Assembly: GCA_013365325.1 (NCBI GenBank)
Contig: JABVXV010000050.1
Coordinates: 186,001-250,000, forward strand
Direction: 5' to 3'
DNA: 64,000 bases
DNA from: Dipetalonema caudispina
Taxonomy: Eukaryota > Nematoda > Chromadorea > Rhabditida > Onchocercidae
Under the pieces are notes generated by a model. It did not search any database and had not been told where the DNA came from. It saw only the letters and a program-made list of their open reading frames with translations. A program made the translations under genes and the position numbers. Positions 1 to 13,192 of this stretch are shown in pieces (positions within the stretch are counted from its first letter, which is position 1; the number at the start of each line of letters is the position of its first letter).

Positions 1-1
1 C

Positions 2-682
2 GCTTGCTCACATGGCACTATTGCTGGTGGATTCGACAGCCTAACACGTTCTTGAAAAAAAAAAGAAAAATTATAGTCTTTGAACAAAATTATATTGTCA
101 AACCTTACTTTGAAATTCTCCTTTGTCAAATCAAATGCATGCCACAAAAGCGGCTCCATCAAAGCATGCATCTTTTAACGAAAATTATACCTCGAAAATT
201 TGGTCGTATTCTACGATGTCTTAAGGGTGCAATATTTTGAATAGATAATTTTTGTGTTTTCCCGTTCGATATCTGTGTTTTTTCAGTTGATATTGAACGA
301 AACTCATCCAATTTCATTCCTGCAAGATTTCATACCATTTTTCTAAAATAAGCTCCAAATACAAATTCAACTGTTTAATTAATAATTCAAATAATAATGA
401 CCTTAATAAATCACTGTCGTCAATATATGTTTGAAAGTAGGAGCTCAAAAAATCTTCTTTTGAGTACATTATTTTAGGAGTATACTTTCATTTTTTTTTT
501 TCTTGAAATTACTGAAATTCCTACTTCATTAAACTAAATTAAAGAGGAACAAAGCATATGCAAAAATTTTTCGAAAATATTTTTCTCCAAGAGCAAGCAT
601 TAATGGGAATCTATATGGGCAGATTACAAGGCATTACAAGGCCCAAGCAAATGCAAATATCGCTGCATGGCAACGTGAATAA
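2..682 (+). CDS. Possible 3' end of an unrecognised gene (partial, two candidate exons)
   Basis: Two short plus-strand stretches look like coding sequence entering from the left edge. The first (about 2-47) reads ACSHGTIAGGFDSLT. The second (about 594-682) reads SINGNLYGQITRHYKAQANA and ends IAAWQRE then TAA. An AG acceptor (..TCCAAGAG) precedes the second, and a GT at 48 could end the first in a compatible phase, giving a proline at the junction. An AATAAA overlaps the stop at 678-683, as expected for a gene terminus. I recognise no family. Both pieces are too short to be sure, and the donor GTTCTT is weak, so the join is inference. Confidence 0.27.
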
Positions 683-2118
683 ATAAATTTTTTATACCAA
701 CCGTTTGAATAATTGCGCGGAAGTGCTGCTTTTTTTGTTGATGCATTGTTGTCTCCACTGTGACATCTTCGTTTGGTATAAGGGATTGATGAACACCATG
801 CTTTGTTGGTGTTGCTACAAATTGTTTAAATTGATAATTATTAGACTAATAAAAGGTATCAAATGCTGAGGAGAAAACTTTGAGCAAGTTCAAATCCGAA
901 CTTACATTTGAAATTGGACTATAATCAAAGGCTGAAAAAAGGAGATCATGATATAATAGTTAAAATATAGAGCACTAAATTATTTCAAAGAAAGTCTTAG
1001 AAGGAAAAGAAACAAGTATGTAGCCTAAAAGCCTAATTCAAGATACCTTTTATTGGTCTAATGCCTAATTCAAGCGACCAGAACATCTAGCATACTATCC
1101 TTGCATGTGGTCTATTATCACGGATCTTTTAAGTACATATAACATATAGAATAAACCGATAGAACCGTGTGAATAACATATAGTTCTTTTTAGAAGATTT
1201 TTAACTGGTGGATCAAAGTACTAACTCACAATTATATCAAAATATATCCTTAGCTCACATGATTACATATCGCGTGATTATCGACGTAGAAAGTTGGAAG
1301 AAAATAACTGACCATTCTGATAATCTAATTTTTAACAGTAGAAAAGAAATAACGCAAAGCCATATAATCAAGAAGGATTATTCATGGTTCCATCTTTTTA
1401 AAAGGGAAACAATAAACTACATGCTATTCTATACAACTTATTTCAAATAAAAATAAAAATGTAAGATTATGCAAGTAGGGAATATCAAAAGCATAAGTTA
1501 GGAAAAATAGTAAGAAATGAAAATAAAAGATTTGAAATAATTTGTAATACGGAATAAAAGATGGCAAGAAATCTGAGCAAATATTATAATTATTGCAGTT
1601 GGAACGAAAAAGATTGAACCGACTGCTATCACACTGTGAAATATCAAATTAGAGAAAAGAACATGAAAAATTACAAAATATATTTAAAATTTGAAGTCTA
1701 GTAATGTAAGAAAAAAGTGGTAGTTATTCCAGTGATAAGCGATTGTTGCAATACTAAACAACTCGAAAAAAAACCTAGAGACAGTTGGGAACAGGGACAT
1801 AGGAAAATTAATGCTGTCGAGAACAGCATACATACCCAAAAAATACGCAATCCAAATTTTTCATAGGTACTGGAGTAAGCAGTGAGTTTTCAAAAGTTTA
1901 TTCCAAAATTTACAGTAAATCATTCACGCAAATGGTGAATTTAAATGTAAGAACATTGATAATTTATCGTTTATTTGTAGACTAGTAGAAAACCAGATCT
2001 TTATTATTAGTAAGATTTCACTTTACTTTTCAAAACATACATCATTTTTGCAGGAAGGTAAGTGTAAACAGAGATGAATAATTACCCATATGGTCAATCT
2101 CATCCTCCACTAATATTC
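683..2118. other. Gene-poor intergenic stretch downstream of the SZT2 gene
   Basis: AT-rich sequence between the possible gene end at 682 and the SZT2 stop. It contains one inverted repeat (listed separately), a 12-nt direct repeat GCCTAATTCAAG near 1,031 and 1,063, and an 80-codon plus-strand ORF at 1,208-1,450 with no recognisable motif and no splice context. I see no convincing gene here. It should contain the SZT2 3' UTR and polyadenylation site on the minus strand. Confidence 0.5.
841..1061. repeat. Inverted repeat, two 20-nt arms 181 nt apart
   Basis: The left arm (841-860, TTAGACTAATAAAAGGTATC) pairs with the right arm (1,042-1,061, GATACCTTTTATTGGTCTAA) at 19 of 20 positions. There are no coding features between the arms. 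It could be terminal inverted repeats of a very small non-autonomous element or a chance hairpin. I see no clear target-site duplication. Confidence 0.5.
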
Positions 2119-5100
2119 TCAAACACTAGCGTCCCATGATCTGTAAAATACTGAAATATTGTTCAAATAAAATTAAAAATTAACTTACTCCTGCGCTGCA
2201 ATGCCGTCAGCACTTTTTCGATAGCTGTCTGTATTGCACTCTATATTAAAAGCTTCGAGTTTTTTAAATTCACCACTTATTTTTGCATCGCATTTACAAT
2301 TCGCATCTAACTCCAAGCTTTCGACCAGTGGATCAGCTAAATAAATTCAATTAAATTCCATAAAAAACTGATGCATAGGGTTCAATATACTTTTTCACGC
2401 TTACAAAAGTAATTCACAATTGGAATTTTCGAAAAAAAAAACTCACTTTTTTCATGCGAAATCAACATAATATAGAATTTTATATTCAATGTTTTTGCAG
2501 CGTAAAGCTGGTTTTCATGAACTATTGCTCGGATTTCTTTATAGGCTAATCCAAAACAATCCTGAAATTTGAAACCGTATACGGACGAAAAGTTATAAAA
2601 AAATAGAATTGCTAAAAAGCTTTTATGAAAAAGAAAGTAGAAAAAATTTAAGGGAAGTTTTTACTGTATCATCCTCCGTAACAATCATAAATTGTCCAAG
2701 TACATCCATTTCAATCGTCTTCAAACGTACTATACGCCAGTTATTACGTTTTTCATCTAATAAATATTCCCAAACCTTCTGGTTTGTTACCGGTAGATTA
2801 GGAAATGTCATCTGAAAATGAAAAAATCTTACGAGATCAACACCCTCGTGCATGTTCTTTGCATATTTATAAAGATGTCTCATCTTAGTTCTACTTTAAT
2901 GATCGCCAAATAATAGCTAAGAGAGAAATTTGGAAAATTTACGACAAACATAACCAACTTTTTCTTCGTAAATACAGTTGCAAGCATAGGGTGGGCGACA
3001 ATTATAATATTGCAAAAAATCGGTTAAAAACTCGTTCGTATTGTACCCGTAATTGAAAAGAACCTAAAAATGATTATTTAATTTTTACTTTTATCGACTG
3101 TTCTTAAGTATCCAAATTACTTTTGAAGATGTAACATAGAATCCTCATTTGATTTCGCTAGAATATGCTCACCAAAGAATGTTAAGAATGTAAAATGAGA
3201 TTTAGTATCTTAGTCCATACGCTCTTCACTGAATTATACACTCTCACCTTTGACCTTGTGAGCAGCAAATAACTTCCTACACACAATGACTTAAATTAAG
3301 CTAATCTGATTTTCGCTCCACTAAATTGTAAGTCTCTGCACCTGCTGTCCACCGATTAAATATGTGGCGACCATGCGTAAATGGAAATCATAGGTGAATG
3401 AATGAACATGAGCCTTTGATATGATATTATCCTTCAACGTATAAAGGTCCCTTTGATCATTATAATCAAAGTTCTTATCACACTTTATTTTCAATCGATT
3501 CAATTGTGCAACATTCCACAGTAAATACTGGACGCTGAAATTTCTCTAACATAACTTCTAGAAAAACGTCGAAAGAACAATGAAAATCTCCTTCAGCTTT
3601 TATGCTGAAATGTGGGATGTCATAAAGGCAAGCTTGCTGAAGGTATTCTCATATGTTTGGTAAATTACTGCATATAAGAGATCAAAGTAAATCTAATTGC
3701 ACAGAGAAAAGTGAAAACGGCTGATTTTGATTTGTAAGTAGAGCAATTCAGCTGACATCGAATCTTCAGATAACTTTTGTCATAATCTTTTTTGTTTTTT
3801 TTTTTTTTTTTCTTTTTTTTAATTCCGATTTCAACAAACCTCAAATGTGGCTCAATGACCGTAATATGAACGAATAAAATACCACCGTCACAAGCTTTAT
3901 ACATCCAAACATCAGGTGATGATTCGGTGTTCTGGAATTAAATAGAATGACATGAGGGTATCTCGACTATTACCTAACAGTATCTTCCAAAAGGAAAATT
4001 ATTTTGCTATTGGTTATATTCTACAATTATTTTACAAAATGAAAATTATCTGATAAGGGTTTATGAGAAAACTTGGGATTGGATGATTTAAAATCAAATA
4101 ATTTGAAACTGAAAAAAACTTAGTAATATTTGCTATCTAAAAAATATACCTGCATGTCGTAATGCAAACTGTAACGAACATTTCCTTGTCGTGTTACGAG
4201 GGTAACAGCTGTTACATCCAACAATTTTAGTCCATTCTTTGTTAGATGTTTTACATAACTCTAAGAAAAATAAAACTGGTTAACATCCTCTAACATTCAA
4301 AACAAGGAATTGCTGATTAATTCTCCACCAACTTTACAAATTACAAACTTCCGTAATTTCAATTAAATATAACAACTTTTCGCAACTTTAATAACCAAGG
4401 TTTTCAATTCATTATAACTTAAACGACTGAAATTCGTAAACCAAATAACATGACCTATATTATTTGAAATATCGAAGTTCATAATTTATTCTTTGTAATA
4501 AGCATTTGAAACAGTTTATTAATTTCAGTTACTTTCAAAAAGCTTTCTGTTAATATTTTTTGGAATTTCTATAAGAAGCGATTTAATAGAAGCATTTACC
4601 TCAACAAGCATAAACTGTATCTTCAGACAGCACGGTTCGTCCTCCTCCAAACTTTTTGTAAACTTTCGTAACGTACGATCGGATGAATGTAATAATGCAC
4701 TGAAGGTATTTGAACGTGTTGTGCGCGCCTACAAAGAATATAATGCATATTCATAGTGAAATAACCGGAAATATTTACCTTGTATTATTCTGAGATTGAT
4801 TCTTATATAGTTTATTTACTCCTCTTACTTCATTATTATTTTGAAAATCTTAAACCATGATTCACATCGTGAATGGCACTTTAGAAGAGTGGAATTGCTT
4901 AACTTCGGATTATATTATCATTCTTGAGCTTGAAATTTTCGAAAAATTTCAAGTTAGAAAAAAATTTGTCTGAAACATTGAAATTTCTTGAAAGACCACC
5001 CTCGTAACTATCATCTTTGACCAAGATTTTTTTTTGTTTAAGACAAAAAGCAAGAGATGGTTTTTGTCTTGAACATCTGCTAAGATAAAAAGTGATCTGA

Positions 5101-8100
5101 ATCGCGCTACTCATCACGTTCCAGGACACATCAACATTTAGTTTCCGAGAAAAGATTTATTTGGGAGGGATTATATTTTATCTTTAGGCAACAAACAGCA
5201 TTAGGATTGATTTACATGTGATGTTGATGAAGAGTTCTCGAACAGTGACGTTTTTGAGCCACTGACATGTCTCGAAGGTGAGTCGGCTGCAACTGCTTGT
5301 TGAAAACTGAAGTGAAGAATTTTTTAAAACTAAAAAAGACTGACGGAAAATTAATTCATTGACTACAAAGCAGTATTTACATTCAAGGCCCTAGAAATAA
5401 TTGCTTTTGTTCGAAATTTGAAAATCAATAGGAGAAGTTACAGATGTATCTTATTTTCTGCCTAAAAAATCAATACTTCGAAATCTTTCCTTTACCAAAA
5501 TCACAATGTCATTCATCTAGAAACTTTTATTAAAATTCATAAGTGAACGAGCTAAGAAATTAAGATATGTAATTATCCCTACCTCACCACATTTTCAGTT
5601 CCTCTTCGAACAACTGCTACTAATTTACGCCATTTTGGGAAAAGCAGCAGAGGTGATCGGACAAAATGTACCAACCGGCTACGAGAAACAATTTTCAGTA
5701 AATCGGATTCTTTAATTTCATGAACGCCACTCATCAATTGACGGTGTATCCGATTGAACTTCTCACAATCGTGAAGCATTGATCTCATCTATTATTTAAA
5801 AGAAATGAAGCAAGTGATGGAGCACTGAAGCGCAACGCAGTAATTTGTTCAGTAAAGTAGAAGCTTCAACTTGGATCTCGACTCTCGAAATTCATTTAAA
5901 ACATATTAAAATGAGGTACAAAGTAAATTTTACTAAGTCTTCCTACTTAAGGAGCATAGAAATATATCATAATTTCAATATCTTTTGCAACCATTTAACG
6001 AAAGATTTATGAAGTTTCCAGATTCTGAGTTCCTATTTCTCAATAAGATCTAAATATGCAGTGAATGAAAAAGCTTCACTTGAAACAACAGGAAAAGTAG
6101 CCAGAAGAAGTTTCTATGGGACTAGAATAATTTAGGACATTAATTTGAGGAGTTTTATTTCTTTTTTTTACAGGTTATTTACAATAATAGGGCACTTGAC
6201 ACAGAAGCTATCAAAGTGCGTCTTACAAAGAACAAAAATTTGTATTCTAATTAAATATGAAAGGTGAGGAATTTTTCATACTAATTAACAAAACATGAAA
6301 CAACAATTAGATTTTCTAAATTCTCAAATACTCAATAAAATAAGTTATTAATGGAGAAACCTGTTTTTCAAGAAAAACCATTTGAGAGCACTGATCTTCG
6401 AATAAGTTATTACTGTTCAAATTGATTGGCAAAAAAGCCAAGGTTGCATGCCGATAAAGATGCATTAATGGTTCAGCCTGAATGTACTGCGCTCCGCTTA
6501 CCAGCCTGTAAAAATACATTTCAAATTCTTTCAGCAAATATCGATAATTACTCTATTTATTGATTAGATGGCAAATGTTTAAGTTCTTCCGTCGACATTT
6601 GACGTCTACGTATGATTTACAACTTATGTTATCTAATTTCCTAATCTATCGAAATTCAAGGAAAATAAAAAAAAAAAAATGCAAATGAAGCAGGATAGCT
6701 ATCGTATGTTGAGGTCTAGAAGCACTGAGAATGCTTTTGAAATTTCAAAAATCATTACATTCTTATCTACAAATAGTTTTTCAAAATGTTTCTTGAAGTT
6801 CCCAGAAGGTACTTATCCAAATCACTAAGTAGATGAATCAATTATTTGTTAATATATCTTTTACGATGACGTGTTATTTTGAGGAGTTCCTCCCAAGATA
6901 GCAACTATCTCTGATAACATTAGCTATGCTGAATTTCTTTCAAAATGTCCTGAAAAATTTTATGATTCCATAAATTTTCAAAAATATATGAGTCTCTTAA
7001 CAATTGGAGTCAAAATTTTGTTTCTAATCAGAAAGGTACCTTTTATCGAAATGTACAGATCCATGCTGTGGAATTTCATATTCACTCAATAGCTCACTAT
7101 TTAGCCAGACCAGTTGTTCACCTGTTGAAGTGATTCGACCAGATAAATGTGTAACACCCATTTTATGCAAACCAATTTCTCGAAGTAGTCGTGATCGGGC
7201 ATTCTGCCACGATAATACATTTGCAACCATTTGATAAACTTGTTGCGCGGCATCCGACGAATAATTGTATAGATATAAAGTGGCCTATTAATTGAATTTA
7301 CTAAATAAACTGGTAAATTAAAAACAATGATTCGTAGTTTACAGCTTGAAAATTGTAATTTGCAATACAAAGTGAAACAGTTTATAACACTTTATTACAA
7401 AATGTAGCTTATATAATTCACCAAATATTTGTAAAAAGAAATTTCGTATTCTGATCCAAAGTAAAGATTGAGAAAAATATAAGGTTAATTATCTCATCCA
7501 TCCTTCTGATACTATCATCATTTCTAAACTACGAAGGTTCATTGGATATGTTTAAATCGGATAATTCGAAATTTTACTGATTCTAGTTCAAACAGTGATT
7601 TACAAAGGAATAATTTAACAAATGTAATTTTGCATACTATTATCTTCTTCTTGAATTATGGTCATATTTTGCGAAATAAGAGACATACGAATTACCATTT
7701 CACCTTTCGACAATAGATATAATAGATGCTGCCTTGGAACAAACGGAGCTATTTGTGGTAAAAAACGCATCGAGCTGGCTGAAAAAAAGTAACTGACAGT
7801 AATTTTTAAGAGTGGAAAAGAATTGTCATAATTGCTCATTGATAACAGTTATTTTACCTAGTCGTCTACCATAGACATAGCTAAGCAACAACTTCTATAA
7901 AGTTCACAGCAAACTTTCTAGTAATACTATCATCTCAAGTTTTGACAAAACTGAAGTCAATCCATTCGTAGGTAAGCATCTGCTGATTAGAAGGAGAATA
8001 AGTACAATTTCATTAATATAATAAATACTTGAACTCGAAACTGATGAATATTGGTGGTAAATTTCAACAAAAAAAATTGTTTAAACCCTTTTGATCATGC

Positions 8101-11100
8101 AAGACTTCTTCCACAGCTGTTGGTATAATGTTTGAGCGTGAATCTGCGCCATATTTCAATATGGCCTCTGAATACTGGTGGTTGTAAGCAAGCATTATTA
8201 ACGATAGTTCTTCGTTTTCGCCTGCAACGATCCGACCACTATCATTCTGAAATATACAAAAAAATTTTTTCAAAATCATAGTTTCAAAATCAAAAAAGAC
8301 AGGAGTAATCTGAAGCTTCAGCAAAAATCACAAGAATTAATCGATCAATTTTCTTCTTCCTTCTTAACAAACTGATCAGGTGAAAAGTCATGACAAATTT
8401 GTTACAAGTTCAAATAAAGAAATGCGACAATATGGAAAAACTGGAATCCTTAGAAATGGAATTCCCTGAAAAATGAAAAAATTCAAGAAAAAAAATAGCA
8501 TACGCTGAAAATTACAGTATCATCATTTGACGAGCTTTGTGTTGAAAAACGCTTCGAACCATGCGCTTCTAATTGGCATATTATGATGGTTTCGTGCTTT
8601 AGAATGACAGATAACTTATTCTGTATAACGCTGAAGATCTGAAATACATAATGGTTAACGATGGATTTTTCAAAATTTTCCAGTAAAATCAGCTAATCAG
8701 CTATAAAAAGCATTCTGACTTTCATAAATCCTTGATGCTACTTTCATTATCGTTATTTGAACGTCAATATTGGATTTAACTAATCGTAAAATCCTTCAAG
8801 TCATAATTTCACCATGGTGTCATATAATCATTTATATGTATGTACTACGTATTCGTAATGTAGGCATTTTATATTGTTTGATACTATCTGTGCATATGTT
8901 CACACTAAACAGAGTCTGAATCAAATTTTATGTCCCACTTTTCGAACAGAATGATCGCTTTCACAGTGGAATGTATATCTTTTAACGGAAAATTGATGTT
9001 CCGTATTCTTTACTTCCGAAACCACATGATCGAACCACTGTGCAGCTACCGTAATGAACTGATAATTGATTGAAGCATTCGATTCACAATCAATGCTACT
9101 TGAAGAACCTAACAAAGATATATAACAATAACATATATCTGAAGAAAATATGTTTTAAAAAACTAAGTACGTGTAAGAATTTCCTGTTGCTTTGAAAATT
9201 CTATCTTTTCGGAATACAAATATTCCAAAAAGACCAGCAACCCAAATACCAAAAAACCTAAACAAAGTACTTTCAAATTAATGCTCTATACCTATCTTGT
9301 CTTAATTTGTCTTTATAGGAACTATCTTCTCACCGCACTATTCCAGCTGATATAACAAACGATGAAATGGTTTTTCTTTTTCTAATTTAGAAAAGTAATA
9401 GAAAAAGAATAGAATGAAATGAAAATATTAAAAACTTAAATTTTCATAAAAACTTTTTAGTAATCGCTCCTGAAAATTTGAAGAATAAAATAATGCATAA
9501 AAATTATTCATAAAAAAAGCTTTAGTAGTACTTTTTGATTTGTGGTTTTCCGGTTGTTGCGGTAACTGTTCTAGAATTGGTGATTGTATATGTGATTCAG
9601 CTTTTCGAACTGGTTTTGTCACAAAATTTGAATGTGATGCATCACTGCAAGATCGTATTCTGAAAAATGTGCAAATTACATTTAAGCAAAGAACTGGTGG
9701 CGCACATGCTCAGTTTGAAAAGTAACCAGCAGAATTCCTTGCTCAAATGTTGGAACATCTTTTTTCTAGATCAACTTGTTATTCTTAAATTTTAACCGGA
9801 AATAAGGCAATTACCTTCCTTCACTTGCAACATATGGCACGATCAGCGTATTTGAAGATGAATAACGAGTGCTGGTAACAATTTCCACTAAAGGAATACT
9901 TAAAAGGCCAAATTCACTGATTAAATCACAGAGTGCCTGAAATCTATTTGCAAGCTCGAAGAGATATGCATATCATAAATCGGTTGACAAGAAATTTGAG
10001 AAATGAAATAGATAAATTGTAATAAAAGTATGCTCACTTCTATATGAACAGTTAGTGATCTGAACGGGTAACACGATGATCATTTATTTGAAATTTTTAT
10101 GGCATCACCCCGTAAGAGCTATTTGAGAAAAATATGGACAACACCGATTATAGTCACTCAGAAATTACCTGTTGCAAAGCCAATCGAAATATTGGTTGTA
10201 AAGATGCTAAGCCAACATCACCCACCTGCCATATTGTATACTGAACCAAATATGATACGCCACCTAATGAAAGTTTATTAATATTTGTGAATAAAATAAA
10301 ACATATCTAATAAGAACATAAACGAAATATAACATGCAAAATGAAAATGTAAGATCTGAAAAGTTAACAAATCCATAAAATCATCAACTAAAATGCATTG
10401 TAAGATCAAAAAATAGAAGCAAAAGCTTACCTAATGTTACGTATTCCCAGGAACAAGTTTTTACAAGTTATTAAATTGAAGAAATTCATATACCTGTTTT
10501 TTCGGAAAGCAGTGAATCCGGTAAAGGAAGTGTTGTAGTGATACAACGTGTTAGTTCATGAAAACGTTCGTTTGATGAAAGACGAAATTTACCACCTCCT
10601 GGATACAATTTCGAGTGGGTGCTTGGACTGATCCGTGCATATTTCAATGAATCAATGCAAGCACCGTCCGAATTTACTATGCGCGTCTCAACACAAGCAA
10701 TTCCTGAAAAAAACATTTTCAGCCTGATGAACAACTAACTCCTAATAATTTATGCTCAATAGGCAAATGTAATACGCTAAAATACTTTCAACGAGAAATT
10801 AAAAATAAAATTTCCACTGAAACTCTATCAATAGATTTATGTTGCAATTTAATTTGCATCCTATATAAAAGTTTGAAAAAGTCAAGAAATTACTCGCCGC
10901 TAAAAACCATTTAAAAAGATGCAATAAATTCATACCCATATTCGATGAACCCTTTGTGGGTGGCTTGCTTATTAGGAAGAAATGTGGAATATAATTGTTG
11001 CAAGCTGGCTGGGATCCAGATTGTGAATGGAAGCATGACCGTTCGTGTGACAACGGACTATTTCTACTGAAACCACCGCCACAGTCCCGAAATCGAGCTT

Positions 11101-13192
11101 CTGCTGTGAACGTAAGCATCTGCTGGTACATGTAATAGTAAAGTGATCCCAGATAACCGTAAATATAGTTCGGCAAAGTGCAATAATGTACGGCAAATGG
11201 CTTGGCGGGATCTCGTTGAATGAACTGGGAAAAGAGGATATATCAATATCTAAGCATTAGGGCAAAACAGTTTAATTATTTGAGAATATAAATATGGGTC
11301 TCGAAATCTTGCAATTGGTGAAAAAGAATGATAAATTTAAAGGCCATAACTTCAGATCTCCAACTTTTTAAAGATTTCAAATTAACTTCCATTTCCGCCT
11401 CTTTGAATTCAACGATTTTATGACAAAATGAGTAATAAAATTCCCAATCGATTAAATTACTACACTTGCTTCAAATATAAACCATACTTCGACATCGGTT
11501 GTCGTTAATCGAGTTCGCGGATTTTTGTGCAAAATATCTGTTAATTCTTCGAGAACTTTTAGTTCGAGTCGTTTTTGCATAGCATCCACAATTGATTGAA
11601 TTATTATGGCAGGTTCATGAATTCCGTGAACTGTTAGTAGTACATTATTTTGAAATTTTTCACTCATCTATAAAAATCGTTTTCATCAAATTAATATAAG
11701 CAAAATTTACTATCACCACTATTCAGCAATAAAAAAGTTTTCAACAATTGTCTAGCAAGATGTACCACATATAAGGCTTACACAGCTATTATAAAAAGCA
11801 GTCTTGTATGCTCTAAAATTTAGTGAATTAAACGAACTTTGATAACTAACCTCATCGATGAACGTTGTATCACAATGCAAGCGCTTTTTTCTGAAACTTT
11901 CTTCACTTGCAAAAAGCTGCATGTAAAATACATTTCGTTTGTTATCATCACAACATACGTATAAGTTACGACGATTTCGGACTGCGAATTGTTCAATTCC
12001 TTTACGCAAAGCATCATATCCCATTACTAAAATATTTCCCTAAGAAATTAAATACTTGAAATGCGATTCAATGAAATAATAATCAGTGACACACACTTCA
12101 AATTAATTGAATTTTTATAGCTAAAAATACGTTTCATAAACCCTCAGAATTCCACGACACTATCTTCGTCTTTTGTAGCTCCTATTCACTCCTACCTGAT
12201 TATAGTTGCGTATTTTAATTTCTCCTTCCAAAAAAGCATTTGCTCCAAAATTCTTAACATCACTCTCCTGTTACAAAAAACCTTCACCTAAGGAGCATCC
12301 GGTCCCTTTCTTTTCGATATGTAATCGAGGATGTATGTAAAACCAATGATGCGTTACAATTTGGCAAGCAAAATGACCAGGAGGATAAAACACCCGTGCT
12401 GGCATATACGGTGCAACATCCACTTCATCCTCATCGGAATCTGAAGAGAAATTTGTATTTTATGAAAAAAACCAACAGAATAATGAATATTTGAAGAGAA
12501 ATAAGTACAACTTAATATGTGAGCTTAGCATATGAACTGTAATCCGAAATATCGATTCCAAGTAGCCAACGCAAAACAGTAAATTGAGCATAATTAAAAT
12601 TTAAAATAAGAAAATGAAGTCCTCTATCAATTAATCCCATCTTTTAAGCAAGAGTTCAGGCACTCTGAAATCGAGTAAGCATATACTTCAAATAAACAGT
12701 CAATGGGCCAGAGCGAGCTATTCTTTTTTGTACAGCATCTTATTTATCTCTCGCAACAATGTAAACATCAATATTATAGATAAACAGAGCCAGTAGAATC
12801 TGGCCTCATAAATGAGTTATAAGACTTGTAATTAAGAACAGCACTCATTATAAACACAATTTAAACTTAAGGACTTCAAAATATTGATTTCAGATGAACT
12901 TCAGTGGGACAAAAGACCTACTTAGCATGATGTATCGCTAGAGCCTTGAGTTGTTTTTCTTAAACTTACCTAGCTAAAAATCATAAAGAGGGAATTTCGG
13001 AAACTTACACGAAAAGCTGAAGTTTTTCCTGGTTTTTGGTGCTGTGCGCTTATGTATCAAATAACGTGTCAATTTTGTATCAGGGATTGAATCATGTAAA
13101 TCTGAGGGAATAAATTTATGCGATTCTGTTTCATTTTCGATTAATAAATCGTCGCATTCGCTGATTGAATGCATTTTTTCCAGTAAAAGCTC
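2119..13192 (-). CDS. SZT2: SZT2 exons 38-63 (C-terminal third), exon map
   Basis: Exons: 13009-13192, 12288-12440, 11851-12026, 11488-11667, 10936-11224, 10494-10703, 10169-10263, 9815-9936, 9532-9659, 8939-9108, 8516-8638, 8087-8246, 7696-7778, 7040-7284, 6361-6505, 5583-5788, 5216-5306, 4600-4728, 4150-4260, 3840-3931, 3342-3534, 2959-3063, 2665-2883, 2447-2561, 2189-2336, and a last exon near 2119-2145. Anchors: YPPGHFACQIVTHHWFYIH (39), RRNLYVCCDDNKRNVFYM (40), TTDVE joined to FIQRDP (41/42), KGSSNMG joined to IACVETRIV (42/43), YNYSSDAAQQVYQMV (51), GGILFVHITVI (57), HSFTYDFHLRM (58). The exon at 2,665-2,883 includes a 21-nt intron-like stretch. The final residues read either DILQIMGR or ESWDASV, depending on the acceptor. 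Confidence 0.86.

Noticed and set aside
1208..1450. 80-codon plus-strand ORF
   Set aside because: No splice context, no recognisable motif, and AT-rich composition like the surrounding noncoding DNA.
9540..10281. Plus-strand ORFs at 9,540-9,725 and 10,099-10,281
   Set aside because: They lie over SZT2 exons 46 and 44, which have splice sites, matching phase and family similarity on the minus strand.
11064..11246. Alternative frame over SZT2 exon 42 (HFAELYLRLSGITLLLHVPA)
   Set aside because: At first it looked similar to SZT2, but the frame starting FIQRDPAKPF matches better, joins exon 41 after TTDVE in phase, and runs into the next exon (KGSSNMG then IACVE). The other frame stops.
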